From the NCBI GenBank assembly GCA_002372775.1, contig DFIJ01000154.1:1-6538 (forward strand): a stretch of 6,538 nucleotides of DNA, read 5' to 3'. Of the stretch, positions 1-5,716 are shown one piece after another (within the stretch, counting starts at the first letter, position 1; each line of letters starts with the position of its first letter). A model generated the notes under the pieces. The model had not been told where the DNA came from and did no database searches. It saw only the letters and a program-made list of their open reading frames with translations. This DNA is from Christensenella sp. UBA3700. GTDB taxonomy: Bacteria; Bacillota; Clostridia; Christensenellales; UBA3700. The translations under genes were made by a program, and so were the position numbers.

Positions 1-1220
1 AAAAAAGATGTTCATTCTGTGGTAAGTCAGAAAGTGAAGTAAATAGAATGTTCCAAAATAGTGCAAACGATCTTTGCATTTGTGATTCTTGTGTTAAATT
101 CTGTGCTGACATGATTAAGGCTGACGAATTAGACATGGAAGAAGATAAAAAGAAAGATGGTTTACAATTATTAAAGCCAAAGGAAATTAAAGAAAAATTA
201 GACGAATATATCGTTGGTCAAGACGAAGCTAAGAAAGTTTTATCTGTAGCTGTATATAATCACTATAAGAGAATCAATAGTAAGTCAGACGATGGTGTAG
301 ATTTAGATAAATCTAATATCCTTGTTTTAGGACCTACAGGCTGTGGTAAGACATTACTTGCTAAGACATTAGCAAGGATATTAAACGTTCCATTTGCTAT
401 TGCTGATGCTACTACAATTACAGAAGCAGGTTATGTAGGTGATGATGTAGAAAATATTCTTCTAAAATTAATACAAGCTGCTGATGGTGATGTAAAGAGA
501 GCTGAACTTGGAATTGTATATGTCGATGAAATCGACAAGATTGCTAAGAAAGGTGAGAATACATCTATTACACGTGATGTAGGTGGCGAAGGTGTTCAAC
601 AAGCTTTATTAAAGATTATTGAATCTACTACAGCTTCAGTTCCACCACAAGGCGGAAGAAAGCATCCACAACAAGAATGTATTCAAATCAATACAACTAA
701 TATCTTATTCATCTGTGCTGGTGCATTTGTAGGCATTGACAAGATTATAGATAATAGAGCTCATGGTCACTCAATGGGATTTGGAGCTACTTTAGCCTCA
801 AATGAGCCTGCTAATTACTCTAAGTTAATCTCAGAGATTACTCCAGAGGATTTAATCAATTTCGGCTTAATTCCAGAGTTCGTTGGAAGACTTCCAATTG
901 TAGTAGGTGTTGATGCGTTGTCTGAAGAAGCTTTAATAAGCATTTTAACACAACCAAAGAACGCTACAATCAAGCAATATAAGAAGTTATTTAAGATGGA
1001 TGGCGTAGATGTTGAATTTGATGACGATGCCTTAAGAGAGGTTGCAAAACAAGCTATTAAATTAAACACTGGCGCAAGAGGATTAAGATCAATTTTGGAA
1101 GGCATTATGCTTAACCTAATGTATGATATTCCATCTGATGATTCTATTGAAAAAATACACATCACAAAGGATGTAATTTTAAAGAAAAATAAGCCTGAAA
1201 TTACTAAAAAATCAGCCTAG
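1..1220 (+). CDS. clpX: ATP-dependent Clp protease ATP-binding subunit ClpX (5' end outside window)
   Basis: AAA+ unfoldase that recognises tagged proteins, unfolds them with ATP and feeds them to the ClpP peptidase in the cytoplasm. The reading frame is open from base 3, so the ATG at 48 is internal. Codons before it encode [14 protein letters not shown], the first half of the ClpX zinc finger (Cys codons at 9 and 18); the second half is CDSC (Cys codons at 81 and 90). Seen in order: Walker A GPTGCGKT (330-353), pore loop GYVG (429-440), Walker B IVYVDEID (513-536), RKH loop (657-665), ClpP-docking loop as MGF rather than the usual IGF/LGF (774-782), and sensor-2 GARGLR (1071-1088). About 405 residues are visible against a usual 410-430, so only a few N-terminal residues are missing. 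A terminator follows directly. The usual upstream partner clpP would lie outside the window. Family assignment is essentially certain. Confidence 0.97.
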   Translation, partial: KRCSFCGKSESEVNRMFQNSANDLCICDSCVKFCADMIKADELDMEEDKKKDGLQLLKPKEIKEKLDEYIVGQDEAKKVLSVAVYNHYKRINSKSDDGVDLDKSNILVLGPTGCGKTLLAKTLARILNVPFAIADATTITEAGYVGDDVENILLKLIQAADGDVKRAELGIVYVDEIDKIAKKGENTSITRDVGGEGVQQALLKIIESTTASVPPQGGRKHPQQECIQINTTNILFICAGAFVGIDKIIDNRAHGHSMGFGATLASNEPANYSKLISEITPEDLINFGLIPEFVGRLPIVVGVDALSEEALISILTQPKNATIKQYKKLFKMDGVDVEFDDDALREVAKQAIKLNTGARGLRSILEGIMLNLMYDIPSDDSIEKIHITKDVILKKNKPEITKKSA

Positions 1221-1236
1221 AAAAATTGTGATAATT

Positions 1237-1273
1237 TGGTCCTGGAATTACAAGTTCCAGGACTATTTTTTTT
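1237..1273 (+). terminator. Intrinsic terminator after clpX
   Basis: A perfect 9-bp stem, GTCCTGGAA (1239-1247) with TTCCAGGAC (1255-1263), closes a 7-nt loop. It extends by a G-T wobble and a T-A pair (1238/1264, 1237/1265). Eight T residues follow (1266-1273). It starts 16 nt after the clpX stop, so clpX and engB are probably separate transcripts. Confidence 0.93.
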
Positions 1274-1274
1274 G

Positions 1275-1337
1275 TTGTCACACTTTGCTTAATAATTAAT
1301 TAAATTAGATAAATCTAATTTGTTTTGTCACAGTTTG
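1275..1337 (+). repeat. 13-bp direct repeat flanking the engB control region
   Basis: TTGTCACACTTTG (1275-1287) and TTGTCACAGTTTG (1325-1337) differ at one base and start exactly 50 bp apart. The second copy runs into the predicted -35 of the engB promoter. A 9-bp inverted repeat lies between them. The arrangement could mark a regulator site, or could be a small duplication; no regulator is recognised. Confidence 0.5.
1302..1321. repeat. 20-bp palindrome upstream of engB promoter
   Basis: AAATTAGAT (1302-1310) and ATCTAATTT (1313-1321) are perfect inverted repeats separated by AA. The centre is about 26 bp upstream of the predicted -35. This suits a dimeric DNA-binding protein better than an RNA hairpin, since the spacer is too short for a loop. 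The sequence is AT-rich, so chance is possible. Confidence 0.45.
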
Positions 1338-1363
1338 GTATTTTTAATACTTTATGTTATACT
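1335..1363 (+). promoter_or_regulatory. Predicted sigma-A promoter for engB
   Basis: The -35 is TTGGTA (1335-1340, 4/6 to consensus), the spacer is 17 bp, and the -10 is TATACT (1358-1363, 5/6), preceded by TGT as an extended -10. Transcription would start near 1370, just upstream of the GAGG ribosome site at 1373-1376. It lies after the clpX terminator, so engB can be transcribed independently. Confidence 0.65.
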
Positions 1364-1381
1364 ACTTTTGTTGAGGTAAAA

Positions 1382-1987
1382 ATGGAAATTAAACAAGCAG
1401 TTTTTGTAACAAGTATAGGACAAATTTCTCAGATGAAAGACTTTGGAAAACCAGAGATTGCAATTGCTGGAAAATCTAATGTTGGAAAGTCATCATTTAT
1501 TAATTTTATCGCGAATAATAAATCGCTTGCAAAAACGTCTTCAATACCAGGTAGAACAAGATTAATTAATTACTTTGAATTAAATAAATCATTTATGCTT
1601 GTTGATCTTCCAGGATATGGATTTGCTAAAGTTGGCGGAGAGGATAAAGATTCATGGGATAAGTTGATTGGTTCTTACTTAACAACATCTTTGGAACTTG
1701 CTGGAGTAGCTCTTTTAGTAGATATTAGACATGATCCATCTCCTTTGGATTTACATATGGCAGCTTATTTAGAGCATTACGGAAAGCCATACTTTATTAT
1801 TGCTACAAAATCAGATAAGTTATCTAGAGCTCAAATGAACAAGCAATTAGATATAATATCTAAAGCTTTCAATAAAGATAAATCAGAGATTGTTCCAACC
1901 TCATCTTTGAATAAAACAGGGAAGGAACTAGTTCTTGAAAAAATCGAAACTCTAATTAATAATTTTAATAAAAATCGCGAAATATAA
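1382..1987 (+). CDS. engB: Ribosome biogenesis GTP-binding protein EngB (YsxC/YihA)
   Basis: TRAFAC-class GTPase needed for late assembly of the 50S ribosomal subunit. All G motifs are present, numbered from the start chosen here: G1 GKSNVGKSS (30-38), switch/G2 SSIPGRTR (53-60), G3 DLPGYG (75-80), G4 TKSD (142-145) and G5 near PTSS (172-175). The frame is open upstream to a TTG at 1325, but that start would place the predicted promoter inside the gene. ATG 1382 has GAGG 5 nt upstream (1373-1376) and gives the typical N-terminus leading into PEIAIAGKSNVGKSS. The resulting 201 residues match the family length. Proximity to clpX is a known arrangement; in Bacillus, lon genes lie between clpX and ysxC, and none is present here. 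It is followed by its own terminator. Confidence 0.96.
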   Translation: MEIKQAVFVTSIGQISQMKDFGKPEIAIAGKSNVGKSSFINFIANNKSLAKTSSIPGRTRLINYFELNKSFMLVDLPGYGFAKVGGEDKDSWDKLIGSYLTTSLELAGVALLVDIRHDPSPLDLHMAAYLEHYGKPYFIIATKSDKLSRAQMNKQLDIISKAFNKDKSEIVPTSSLNKTGKELVLEKIETLINNFNKNREI

Positions 1988-2019
1988 TACATGTGTAATA
2001 ATTTGCGGATGTGTTGAAT

Positions 2020-2049
2020 TACGCGCATTCTTGATGCGCGTATTTTTTT
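2020..2049 (+). terminator. Intrinsic terminator after engB
   Basis: ACGCGCAT (2021-2028) pairs perfectly with ATGCGCGT (2034-2041) around a 5-nt loop, with an extra T-A pair outside (2020/2042). Seven T residues follow (2043-2049). It lies 32 nt after the engB stop. Confidence 0.92.
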
Positions 2050-2306
2050 GCATGTACATGTTGATTTTGCGTATGCCTATATGTACGCAATAAAAGACTA
2101 ACTAATAGATATTTAAAATACATGTCATTAATTTCTATATGCGTAATTTATCATTACATATTCTTGATTTTAATATTTGCGCGCCTGATTCTTGATCAAG
2201 ATATTATTAAAATCTTCCGCGTGAATTTGTTTCGATAATACTTAGCGCGTTGTTCGTTCAGATAATATTTAAAATATATTGCGCAAAGTTAGATCAAGAT
2301 AAAAAT

Positions 2307-2312
2307 TATAAT
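2307..2312 (+). promoter_or_regulatory. Possible -10 element for the phosphoesterase gene
   Basis: A perfect TATAAT at 2307-2312 lies 35 bp before the start codon. No good -35 sits at 16-18 bp; the nearest TTG (TTGCGC, 2279-2284) is 22 bp away. In such AT-rich DNA a lone TATAAT is weak evidence. Terminators on both sides of the gene imply that some promoter must lie in 2050-2347. Confidence 0.3.
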
Positions 2313-2342
2313 TGCGTTTGTAATCGCGCTTAACATAAAATA

Positions 2343-2346
2343 GAGG
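2343..2346 (+). promoter_or_regulatory. Unusually close Shine-Dalgarno for the phosphoesterase
   Basis: GAGG at 2343-2346 is followed by a single C before ATG 2348, a 1-nt spacer where 5-9 is normal. No later in-frame start preserves the N-terminal metal-binding motif, so the start is kept and translation may be weak. Confidence 0.5.
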
Positions 2347-2347
2347 C

Positions 2348-3046
2348 ATGAAGGTTTTTGCAATTAGTGATCCGCATTTATCTTTCACTGTAAATAAACC
2401 AATGACAATTTTTGGTGAACACTGGAATAATTATTGGGATATTATCTGTGAGGATTGGAAAAAGAAAGTAACTAAGGACGATATAGTTCTTGTTGCTGGG
2501 GATATTTCATGGGGAAATAACTTTGAAGAATCTAAAGCAGACATTGATGCATTGGCTGCATTGCCAGGAACGATTGTTATTGGCAAAGGTAATCATGATT
2601 ATTGGTGGTCATCAATGGCTAAGATGAAAGCTTGGCTTCCAAAAAATATTATCCCACTTTATAATAATTGCTTGCGTTTTAATGACGTGCTTGTGTGCGG
2701 AACAAGACTTTGGAACGTTTACCCAAATGCCACTGAAGAAGATAAGAGAATTTTGCAAAAGCATGAAATACCAAGATTGAATTTGTCTTTAGAAGCAATG
2801 GAGAAGGAAAGAAAGGAAGGAGATAGAGTAATCTGTATGCTTCATTTTCCACCATTCGATTTATCTTACCAAGAAAACGAATTCACAAAACTTTTTGAAG
2901 AGCATAAAATCGATAAGGTTGTTTATGGTCATTTGCACGGTGATGTTTGTAAAACATTCCCATACAAAAACATCAATGGAATAGATTACTATTTAACAGC
3001 TTGCGATCAAGTGGATCACCACTTGGTTACAATTTACGAAGAATAA
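2348..3046 (+). CDS. Calcineurin-like metallophosphoesterase (predicted phosphohydrolase)
   Basis: Predicted cytoplasmic, dinuclear-metal phosphoesterase; its substrate is unknown. The full set of family motifs is visible in 232 residues: DPH (D8, H10), GD (G51-D52), GNHD (81-84, followed by YWW), the histidine of LHFPPF (H166) and GHLH (194-197). All expected metal ligands are present, so the enzyme should be active. Overall pattern and length resemble the group of bacterial predicted phosphohydrolases typified by COG1768, recalled from memory rather than searched. No signal peptide or membrane helix is seen. The gene is monocistronic, bounded by the unexplained 2050-2347 region and a terminator at 3068-3098. 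The ATG at 2348 is fixed by the motif starting at residue 8, despite the awkward ribosome-site spacing. Context between engB and the division cluster does not indicate a role. Confidence 0.9.
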   Translation: MKVFAISDPHLSFTVNKPMTIFGEHWNNYWDIICEDWKKKVTKDDIVLVAGDISWGNNFEESKADIDALAALPGTIVIGKGNHDYWWSSMAKMKAWLPKNIIPLYNNCLRFNDVLVCGTRLWNVYPNATEEDKRILQKHEIPRLNLSLEAMEKERKEGDRVICMLHFPPFDLSYQENEFTKLFEEHKIDKVVYGHLHGDVCKTFPYKNINGIDYYLTACDQVDHHLVTIYEE

Positions 3047-3067
3047 ACTTATGGAAAATTATTTTTC

Positions 3068-3098
3068 AATCAACTCTGAAAAGGGTTGATTTTTTTTT
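3068..3098 (+). terminator. Intrinsic terminator after the phosphoesterase gene
   Basis: AATCAACTC (3068-3076) pairs with GGGTTGATT (3083-3091), nine pairs including one T-G wobble, around the loop TGAAAA. The T run covers 3090-3098. It isolates the phosphoesterase from the mraZ transcript. Confidence 0.92.
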
Positions 3099-3100
3099 CG

Positions 3101-3116
3101 TTATTCTATAGAATAA
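3101..3116. repeat. 16-bp perfect palindrome
   Basis: TTATTCTATAGAATAA is a perfect palindrome with no spacer, just after the terminator T run and about 190 bp before the mraZ -35. It could be an operator for a dimeric regulator; none is identified. TAATTCTA is also directly repeated nearby (3149-3156, 3164-3171). Confidence 0.45.
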
Positions 3117-3172
3117 AAGCATATTTTCCACTTTGCTCCACCAATTGGTAATTCTAGAAAAAATAATTCTAA

Positions 3173-3238
3173 TGTGGAAATGTGGATAACTATGTGGATA
3201 ACTCAGTAAACAGGGGTTAAACCACTATATTATCGACA
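3173..3238. promoter_or_regulatory. DnaA-box cluster upstream of mraZ
   Basis: The 9-mer TGTGGATAA, reverse complement of the DnaA box TTATCCACA, occurs perfectly at 3181-3189 and again at 3193-3201, both in the same orientation 12 bp apart. Weaker copies are TGTGGAAAT (3173-3181, 7/9) and, in opposite orientation, TTATCGACA (3230-3238, 8/9); TTTTCCACT at 3124-3132 is 7/9. About 0.05 perfect copies would be expected by chance in the whole window counting both strands, before allowing for base composition. The cluster lies roughly 65-130 bp upstream of the mraZ -35, which suggests DnaA control of the division operon or a DnaA-titration site. Binding is inferred. Confidence 0.6.
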
Positions 3239-3246
3239 CATAAGGC

Positions 3247-3299
3247 GAAAAAATGGCAATTTTAAAATTTTTGAAAAAATGGTGGAAAAAAATGGAAAA
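3247..3299 (+). promoter_or_regulatory. A-tract/TGG direct repeats, candidate MraZ operator
   Basis: GAAAAAATGG occurs at 3247-3256 and 3273-3282, and with one extra A at 3285-3295. Within the last two copies, TGGAAAA repeats at a 10-bp interval (3283-3289, 3293-3299). The array ends 5 bp before the mraZ -35. MraZ of other bacteria binds short directly repeated boxes with about 10-bp spacing upstream of its own gene, so self-regulation here is plausible but inferred. The palindrome AATTTTAAAATT (3258-3269) lies within it. Confidence 0.45.
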
Positions 3300-3304
3300 T
3301 AATA

Positions 3305-3333
3305 TTGACAGTTGCGAAAATCTTTATTATAAT
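3305..3333 (+). promoter_or_regulatory. Consensus sigma-A promoter of the mraZ operon
   Basis: The -35 is TTGACA (3305-3310), the spacer is exactly 17 bp and the -10 is TATAAT (3328-3333), all perfect consensus. Transcription should start near 3340, giving a leader of about 24 nt that carries AGGAGGGG (3351-3358). Such a strong promoter usually needs repression, which fits the repeat arrays just upstream. Confidence 0.9.
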
Positions 3334-3363
3334 GAATGTGACGATAAATAAGGAGGGGTTGAT

Positions 3364-3852
3364 ATGAGCGAGTTTAGATTCTCAGGTTCTGTAGAGTTAA
3401 CAGCTGACGATAAGAATCGTTTTAGATTTCCAGCGAAGTACAGAGAATGTTATGCATCTACAACTGATGAAGTTTCAGAAGTTTATATTTTAAAGACACT
3501 AAATTCCAAATTCTTAACAATTCTTCCAAAGAGTGTAGCAGATAAGTTAATCGATCAATTACAAAGCAAGATGGTATTAACAGAGACTCGCGAGTCTAAG
3601 ATTGCAAGATATTATTTATCTAGAATTGAAGCTAGCAAGGTAGATACACAAGGTAGATTTATCATCTCTTCTAAACAAATGGGAGATTTACATATTGGTA
3701 AAGAGATATTGATGATCGGTGCTGGTTCTCAAATCCAAGTTTGGAACAAAGCTGATTATGAAGCAGATTGCCTAGAACTTGAAGAACAATGGTTAAAGGA
3801 TGAGGCAGATGCTGAAAGAACAGGTCTTGATGACATCGTTATAGGTTTATAA
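3364..3852 (+). CDS. mraZ: Transcriptional regulator MraZ
   Basis: First gene of the dcw cluster. MraZ forms ring-shaped oligomers that bind repeats upstream of its own operon and tune division genes; in Escherichia coli it opposes RsmH. Two SpoVT/AbrB-type half-domains are visible, the first around residues 5-55 with [13 protein letters not shown] (15-27), the second around 87-135 with [10 protein letters not shown] (93-102). The paired D-x-K/Q-x-R motifs are the family signature. At 162 residues it is slightly longer than the usual 140-150 because of an acidic C-terminal tail ending GLDDIVIGL. The start is set by AGGAGG 7 nt upstream of ATG 3364. The rsmH start lies 1 nt after its stop codon, so the two are probably translationally coupled. 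Confidence 0.95.
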   Translation: MSEFRFSGSVELTADDKNRFRFPAKYRECYASTTDEVSEVYILKTLNSKFLTILPKSVADKLIDQLQSKMVLTETRESKIARYYLSRIEASKVDTQGRFIISSKQMGDLHIGKEILMIGAGSQIQVWNKADYEADCLELEEQWLKDEADAERTGLDDIVIGL

Positions 3853-3853
3853 T

Positions 3854-4786
3854 ATGGAATTCAAACATGTCCCTGTAATGCTTAATGAATGTATCGAGGG
3901 ATTAAATATTAAGCCTAATGGAATATATCTCGATGGAACTCTTGGAGGCGGTGGCCATTCAAGTGAAATAGTAAAAAGATTAACAACAGGTAAATTGATA
4001 GCAGTTGATAAAGATGAACAAGCATTAGCTGCTGCTAGCAAAAGACTTGAAGAATATAGCGATAAGATAATCTATATACATGATGATTTTAAAAATTCGC
4101 TATCGCACCTTGAAAAATACAATATAGATAAGATTGATGGAGTGCTTTTAGATTTAGGAGTTTCTTCTTATCAATTAGATAACAGTGAAAGAGGTTTTTC
4201 TTATAATGCAGATGCGCCTCTTGATATGAGAATGGATCAATCTCAAACATTATCTGCTTACGATGTAGTAAATACTTATTCAGAAAAAGAACTAGCAGAT
4301 GTTATCTATAAATATGGTGAAGACAAATTATCTAGAAGAATCGCCTTTAACATTGTTAAAGAAAGAGAAAAAGCTCCAATTAAAACAACACTTCAACTTG
4401 CAGATATAGTATTAAATTCATATCCTGCAAAATTGAGATGGAAAGGTGGAAATCCTTGTAAGAGAACTTTCCAAGCAATAAGAATTGAAGTAAATGGTGA
4501 ACTTAGAGGTTTATCTGAAGCGTTAGAAGAGTTTGCTTTAAGATTAAATGTTGGCGGTAGGTTATGTGTTATAACATTCCACTCGCTAGAAGATAGAATC
4601 GCTAAACAAACTTTCCAATATTTAGAAAAAGATTGTATCTGTCCACCAAATCAACCTATCTGTACATGTAACAAGAGAAAGGAAGTAGAAATTATAACAA
4701 GACATCCAATTCTTCCTTCAGAAGAAGAATTAGAAAATAACAGTAGATCTCAAAGCGCAAAGCTAAGAATCGTAGAAAGAGTATAA
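3854..4786 (+). CDS. rsmH: 16S rRNA (cytosine(1402)-N(4))-methyltransferase RsmH
   Basis: S-adenosylmethionine-dependent enzyme that N4-methylates C1402 in the 16S rRNA decoding centre; formerly MraW. Motifs seen: HVPVML at the N-terminus, the SAM-binding motif [10 protein letters not shown] (26-35), acidic VDKD (51-54), LLDLGVSS (98-105), the PLDMRMD block (122-128), the [12 protein letters not shown] block, ITFHSLEDR, and a C-terminal [11 protein letters not shown] close to the family ending. Cysteines 261, 263, 270 and 272 ([12 protein letters not shown]) form a cluster common in Bacillota homologues. Length 310 is typical. ATG 3854 overlaps no upstream gene but lies 1 nt after the mraZ stop and has only a weak AGG (3843-3845), so initiation probably depends on ribosomes finishing mraZ. 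It is the second gene of the mraZ operon. Confidence 0.97.
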   Translation: MEFKHVPVMLNECIEGLNIKPNGIYLDGTLGGGGHSSEIVKRLTTGKLIAVDKDEQALAAASKRLEEYSDKIIYIHDDFKNSLSHLEKYNIDKIDGVLLDLGVSSYQLDNSERGFSYNADAPLDMRMDQSQTLSAYDVVNTYSEKELADVIYKYGEDKLSRRIAFNIVKEREKAPIKTTLQLADIVLNSYPAKLRWKGGNPCKRTFQAIRIEVNGELRGLSEALEEFALRLNVGGRLCVITFHSLEDRIAKQTFQYLEKDCICPPNQPICTCNKRKEVEIITRHPILPSEEELENNSRSQSAKLRIVERV

Positions 4787-4800
4787 AGGAGGGTTAGAAT

Positions 4801-5595
4801 ATGTACGAATCAACAACAATTGATAGAGTTCAAAGAAGAGAAACATCAGTTCCTCAATACAATTCATATTCAGCATATTCTGGTAGAGTATCTAATTACT
4901 CAGAAGTTCCAAACTATACTCCTAATATTAGATCTACATATCAAGTGCCAAATGATATTTATATGCAAGCACCAGTTAGCGATAATGTAGCTCCTGTTAA
5001 CAACTATGAAGCTCAATATATGAATCAACAAGTTAATTCATATCAACAAGCACCTTCATATCAACAAGCTCAAAATTATCAAACATATGCTAACAATGCT
5101 ACATATGCAGAACCAACATTTAATGCTGGATATCAAGCACCTACATATAATTATGCAAATACTTATCAACCAACATATACAACAGGATATCAAGCTCAAA
5201 ACTATTACGCTCAAGCACAAAATAACGTAGCTTCATATCAATATTCTTCAATGGATCAAGCTGTTTATGCTCCAGAGTATGAAAAGATTGCTCCACAAAA
5301 GAGTAGATCAAAGAATAAGATGACAAAGTTACTTATCGCAGTTTACTTCTTTATTATTGCTGTATGCGCAACTTTAATTATCGTAAATGTTGTTGCTGCT
5401 ACAGGTGCTACAGAAGTATCCGCTGCTACTGCTGCTACTGCTGCATATTCAGCTGATACAGTTTACTATACTGTAGATCAAAATGGTAATTCTGAAGTAT
5501 TAGAAAAAACAGCTAAGGTTGTTGATTATGAATATGATACAACAACAAACTGGTTTGATGGTTTATGCGATAAAGTAGGGGAAATCTTTGGTTAA
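4801..5595 (+). CDS. Single-pass membrane protein in the ftsL position with Tyr/Gln/Asn-rich disordered N-terminus
   Basis: Not recognised as a named family. Residues 1-160 are low complexity: by hand count 27 Tyr, 21 Gln and 19 Asn (about 42%), with short repeats such as YQQAPSYQQAQNYQ and GYQAPTY/GYQAQNY. A basic stretch (166-176, QKSRSKNKMTK) precedes one membrane helix at about 177-200. The positive-inside rule puts the long N-terminus in the cytoplasm and about 64 residues outside. The outer part begins Ala/Thr-rich (201-216) and ends in a short possibly amphipathic helix (NWFDGLCDKVGEIFG); no heptad coiled coil is seen. Position after rsmH, 14 nt from its stop with a strong AAAGGAGGG site (4786-4793), is where ftsL normally sits. 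Topology fits FtsL, but length (264 versus about 90-130) and the missing zipper do not. It may be a highly divergent FtsL or an unrelated division protein. Confidence 0.8.
   Translation: MYESTTIDRVQRRETSVPQYNSYSAYSGRVSNYSEVPNYTPNIRSTYQVPNDIYMQAPVSDNVAPVNNYEAQYMNQQVNSYQQAPSYQQAQNYQTYANNATYAEPTFNAGYQAPTYNYANTYQPTYTTGYQAQNYYAQAQNNVASYQYSSMDQAVYAPEYEKIAPQKSRSKNKMTKLLIAVYFFIIAVCATLIIVNVVAATGATEVSAATAATAAYSADTVYYTVDQNGNSEVLEKTAKVVDYEYDTTTNWFDGLCDKVGEIFG
5422..5445 (+). repeat. Short in-frame tandem repeat GCTGCTACT
   Basis: Two perfect copies of the 9-mer GCTGCTACT (5422-5430, 5431-5439) plus a partial third copy encode an Ala-Ala-Thr run just outside the membrane helix of the ftsL-slot protein. 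The unit is a multiple of three, so slippage would change linker length without a frameshift. Confidence 0.7.
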
Positions 5596-5609
5596 TTAAT
5601 TAAGAAGAA

Positions 5610-5638
5610 TAGTATTAAATGTCCGAGATTTGATACTA
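5610..5638 (+). other. Intergenic RNA hairpin I before ftsQ
   Basis: AGTATTAAAT (5611-5620) pairs with ATTTGATACT (5628-5637), ten pairs with one T-G wobble, plus an outer T-A pair (5610/5638), around the loop GTCCGAG. No T run follows on either strand, so it is not a classic terminator. It could stabilise an mRNA end or act with the next hairpin. Confidence 0.6.
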
Positions 5639-5650
5639 AAAAGTAGATTA

Positions 5651-5692
5651 GAGTAAGGCTATTGGTTGGTAGAACTAATAGCTTTATTTCTT
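5651..5692 (+). terminator. Intergenic hairpin II, probable terminator or attenuator before ftsQ
   Basis: An uninterrupted stem of 16-17 pairs with several G-T wobbles joins 5651-5667 to 5673-5689 around the 5-nt loop GGTAG; the core is AAGGCTATTGGTT with AACTAATAGCTTT. A broken T-rich stretch (TTTATTTCTT, 5683-5692) follows, partly inside the stem. The imperfect U tract suggests partial termination, letting some transcription into ftsQ. No good separate ftsQ promoter is seen. Confidence 0.55.
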
Positions 5693-5716
5693 ATAAATAA
5701 GGAAAATTGGGTATAA

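Larger units (their letters stand above)
2050..2347. other. Unexplained hairpin-rich, CpG-rich intergenic region
   Basis: No convincing gene, tRNA or known riboswitch is seen. The region alternates AT-rich blocks with GCGC-type clusters (2179-2184, 2219-2221, 2245-2249, 2281-2284, 2325-2329). By hand count 2001-2347 has about 20 CG dinucleotides, against 7 in 61-420 of clpX. Inverted repeats present: CATGTACATG (2051-2060); TTGCGTA/TACGCAA (2067-2073/2084-2090); GATTTTAATA/TATTAAAATC (2166-2175/2205-2214), which encloses the perfect palindrome TCTTGATCAAGA (2190-2201). GATCAAGATA occurs twice (2194-2203, 2292-2301). It could be a structured RNA, a decayed element or a regulatory leader. Confidence 0.5.

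Noticed and set aside
48..50. ATG at 48 as the clpX start
   Set aside because: The frame continues upstream and encodes the first CxxC of the ClpX zinc finger, so the true start is outside the window.
815..1165. Minus-strand open frame inside clpX, and similar minus-strand frames at 1831-2028, 3847-4041, 5141-5326 and 6151-6342
   Set aside because: Each lies opposite a well-supported gene or its edge, with no recognisable motif. They are shadows of the coding strand.
1325..1353. TTGTCA (1325-1330) as the engB -35
   Set aside because: At 17-bp spacing the -10 would be TACTTT, a poor match; TTGGTA with TATACT and extended TG fits much better.
1325..1381. Longer engB with TTG start at 1325
   Set aside because: The extra 19 residues do not resemble the family and would include the predicted -10 and ribosome site; ATG 1382 has GAGG at proper spacing.
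2050..2347. CRISPR array or tRNA in the gap
   Set aside because: Repeats are not regularly sized or spaced, and no cloverleaf or T-loop consensus is present; GTTCGTTCAG at 2252-2261 does not fit.
3173..3340. Chromosomal replication origin
   Set aside because: DnaA boxes next to AT-rich DNA resemble an origin, but no dnaA, dnaN or other origin-linked gene is visible and the AT-rich DNA is explained by the promoter and repeats. A regulatory role is simpler.
5655..5697. Separate ftsQ promoter at TATAAA (5692-5697)
   Set aside because: The nearest TTG-type -35 candidates are 20-24 bp away and lie inside the hairpin stem or loop.
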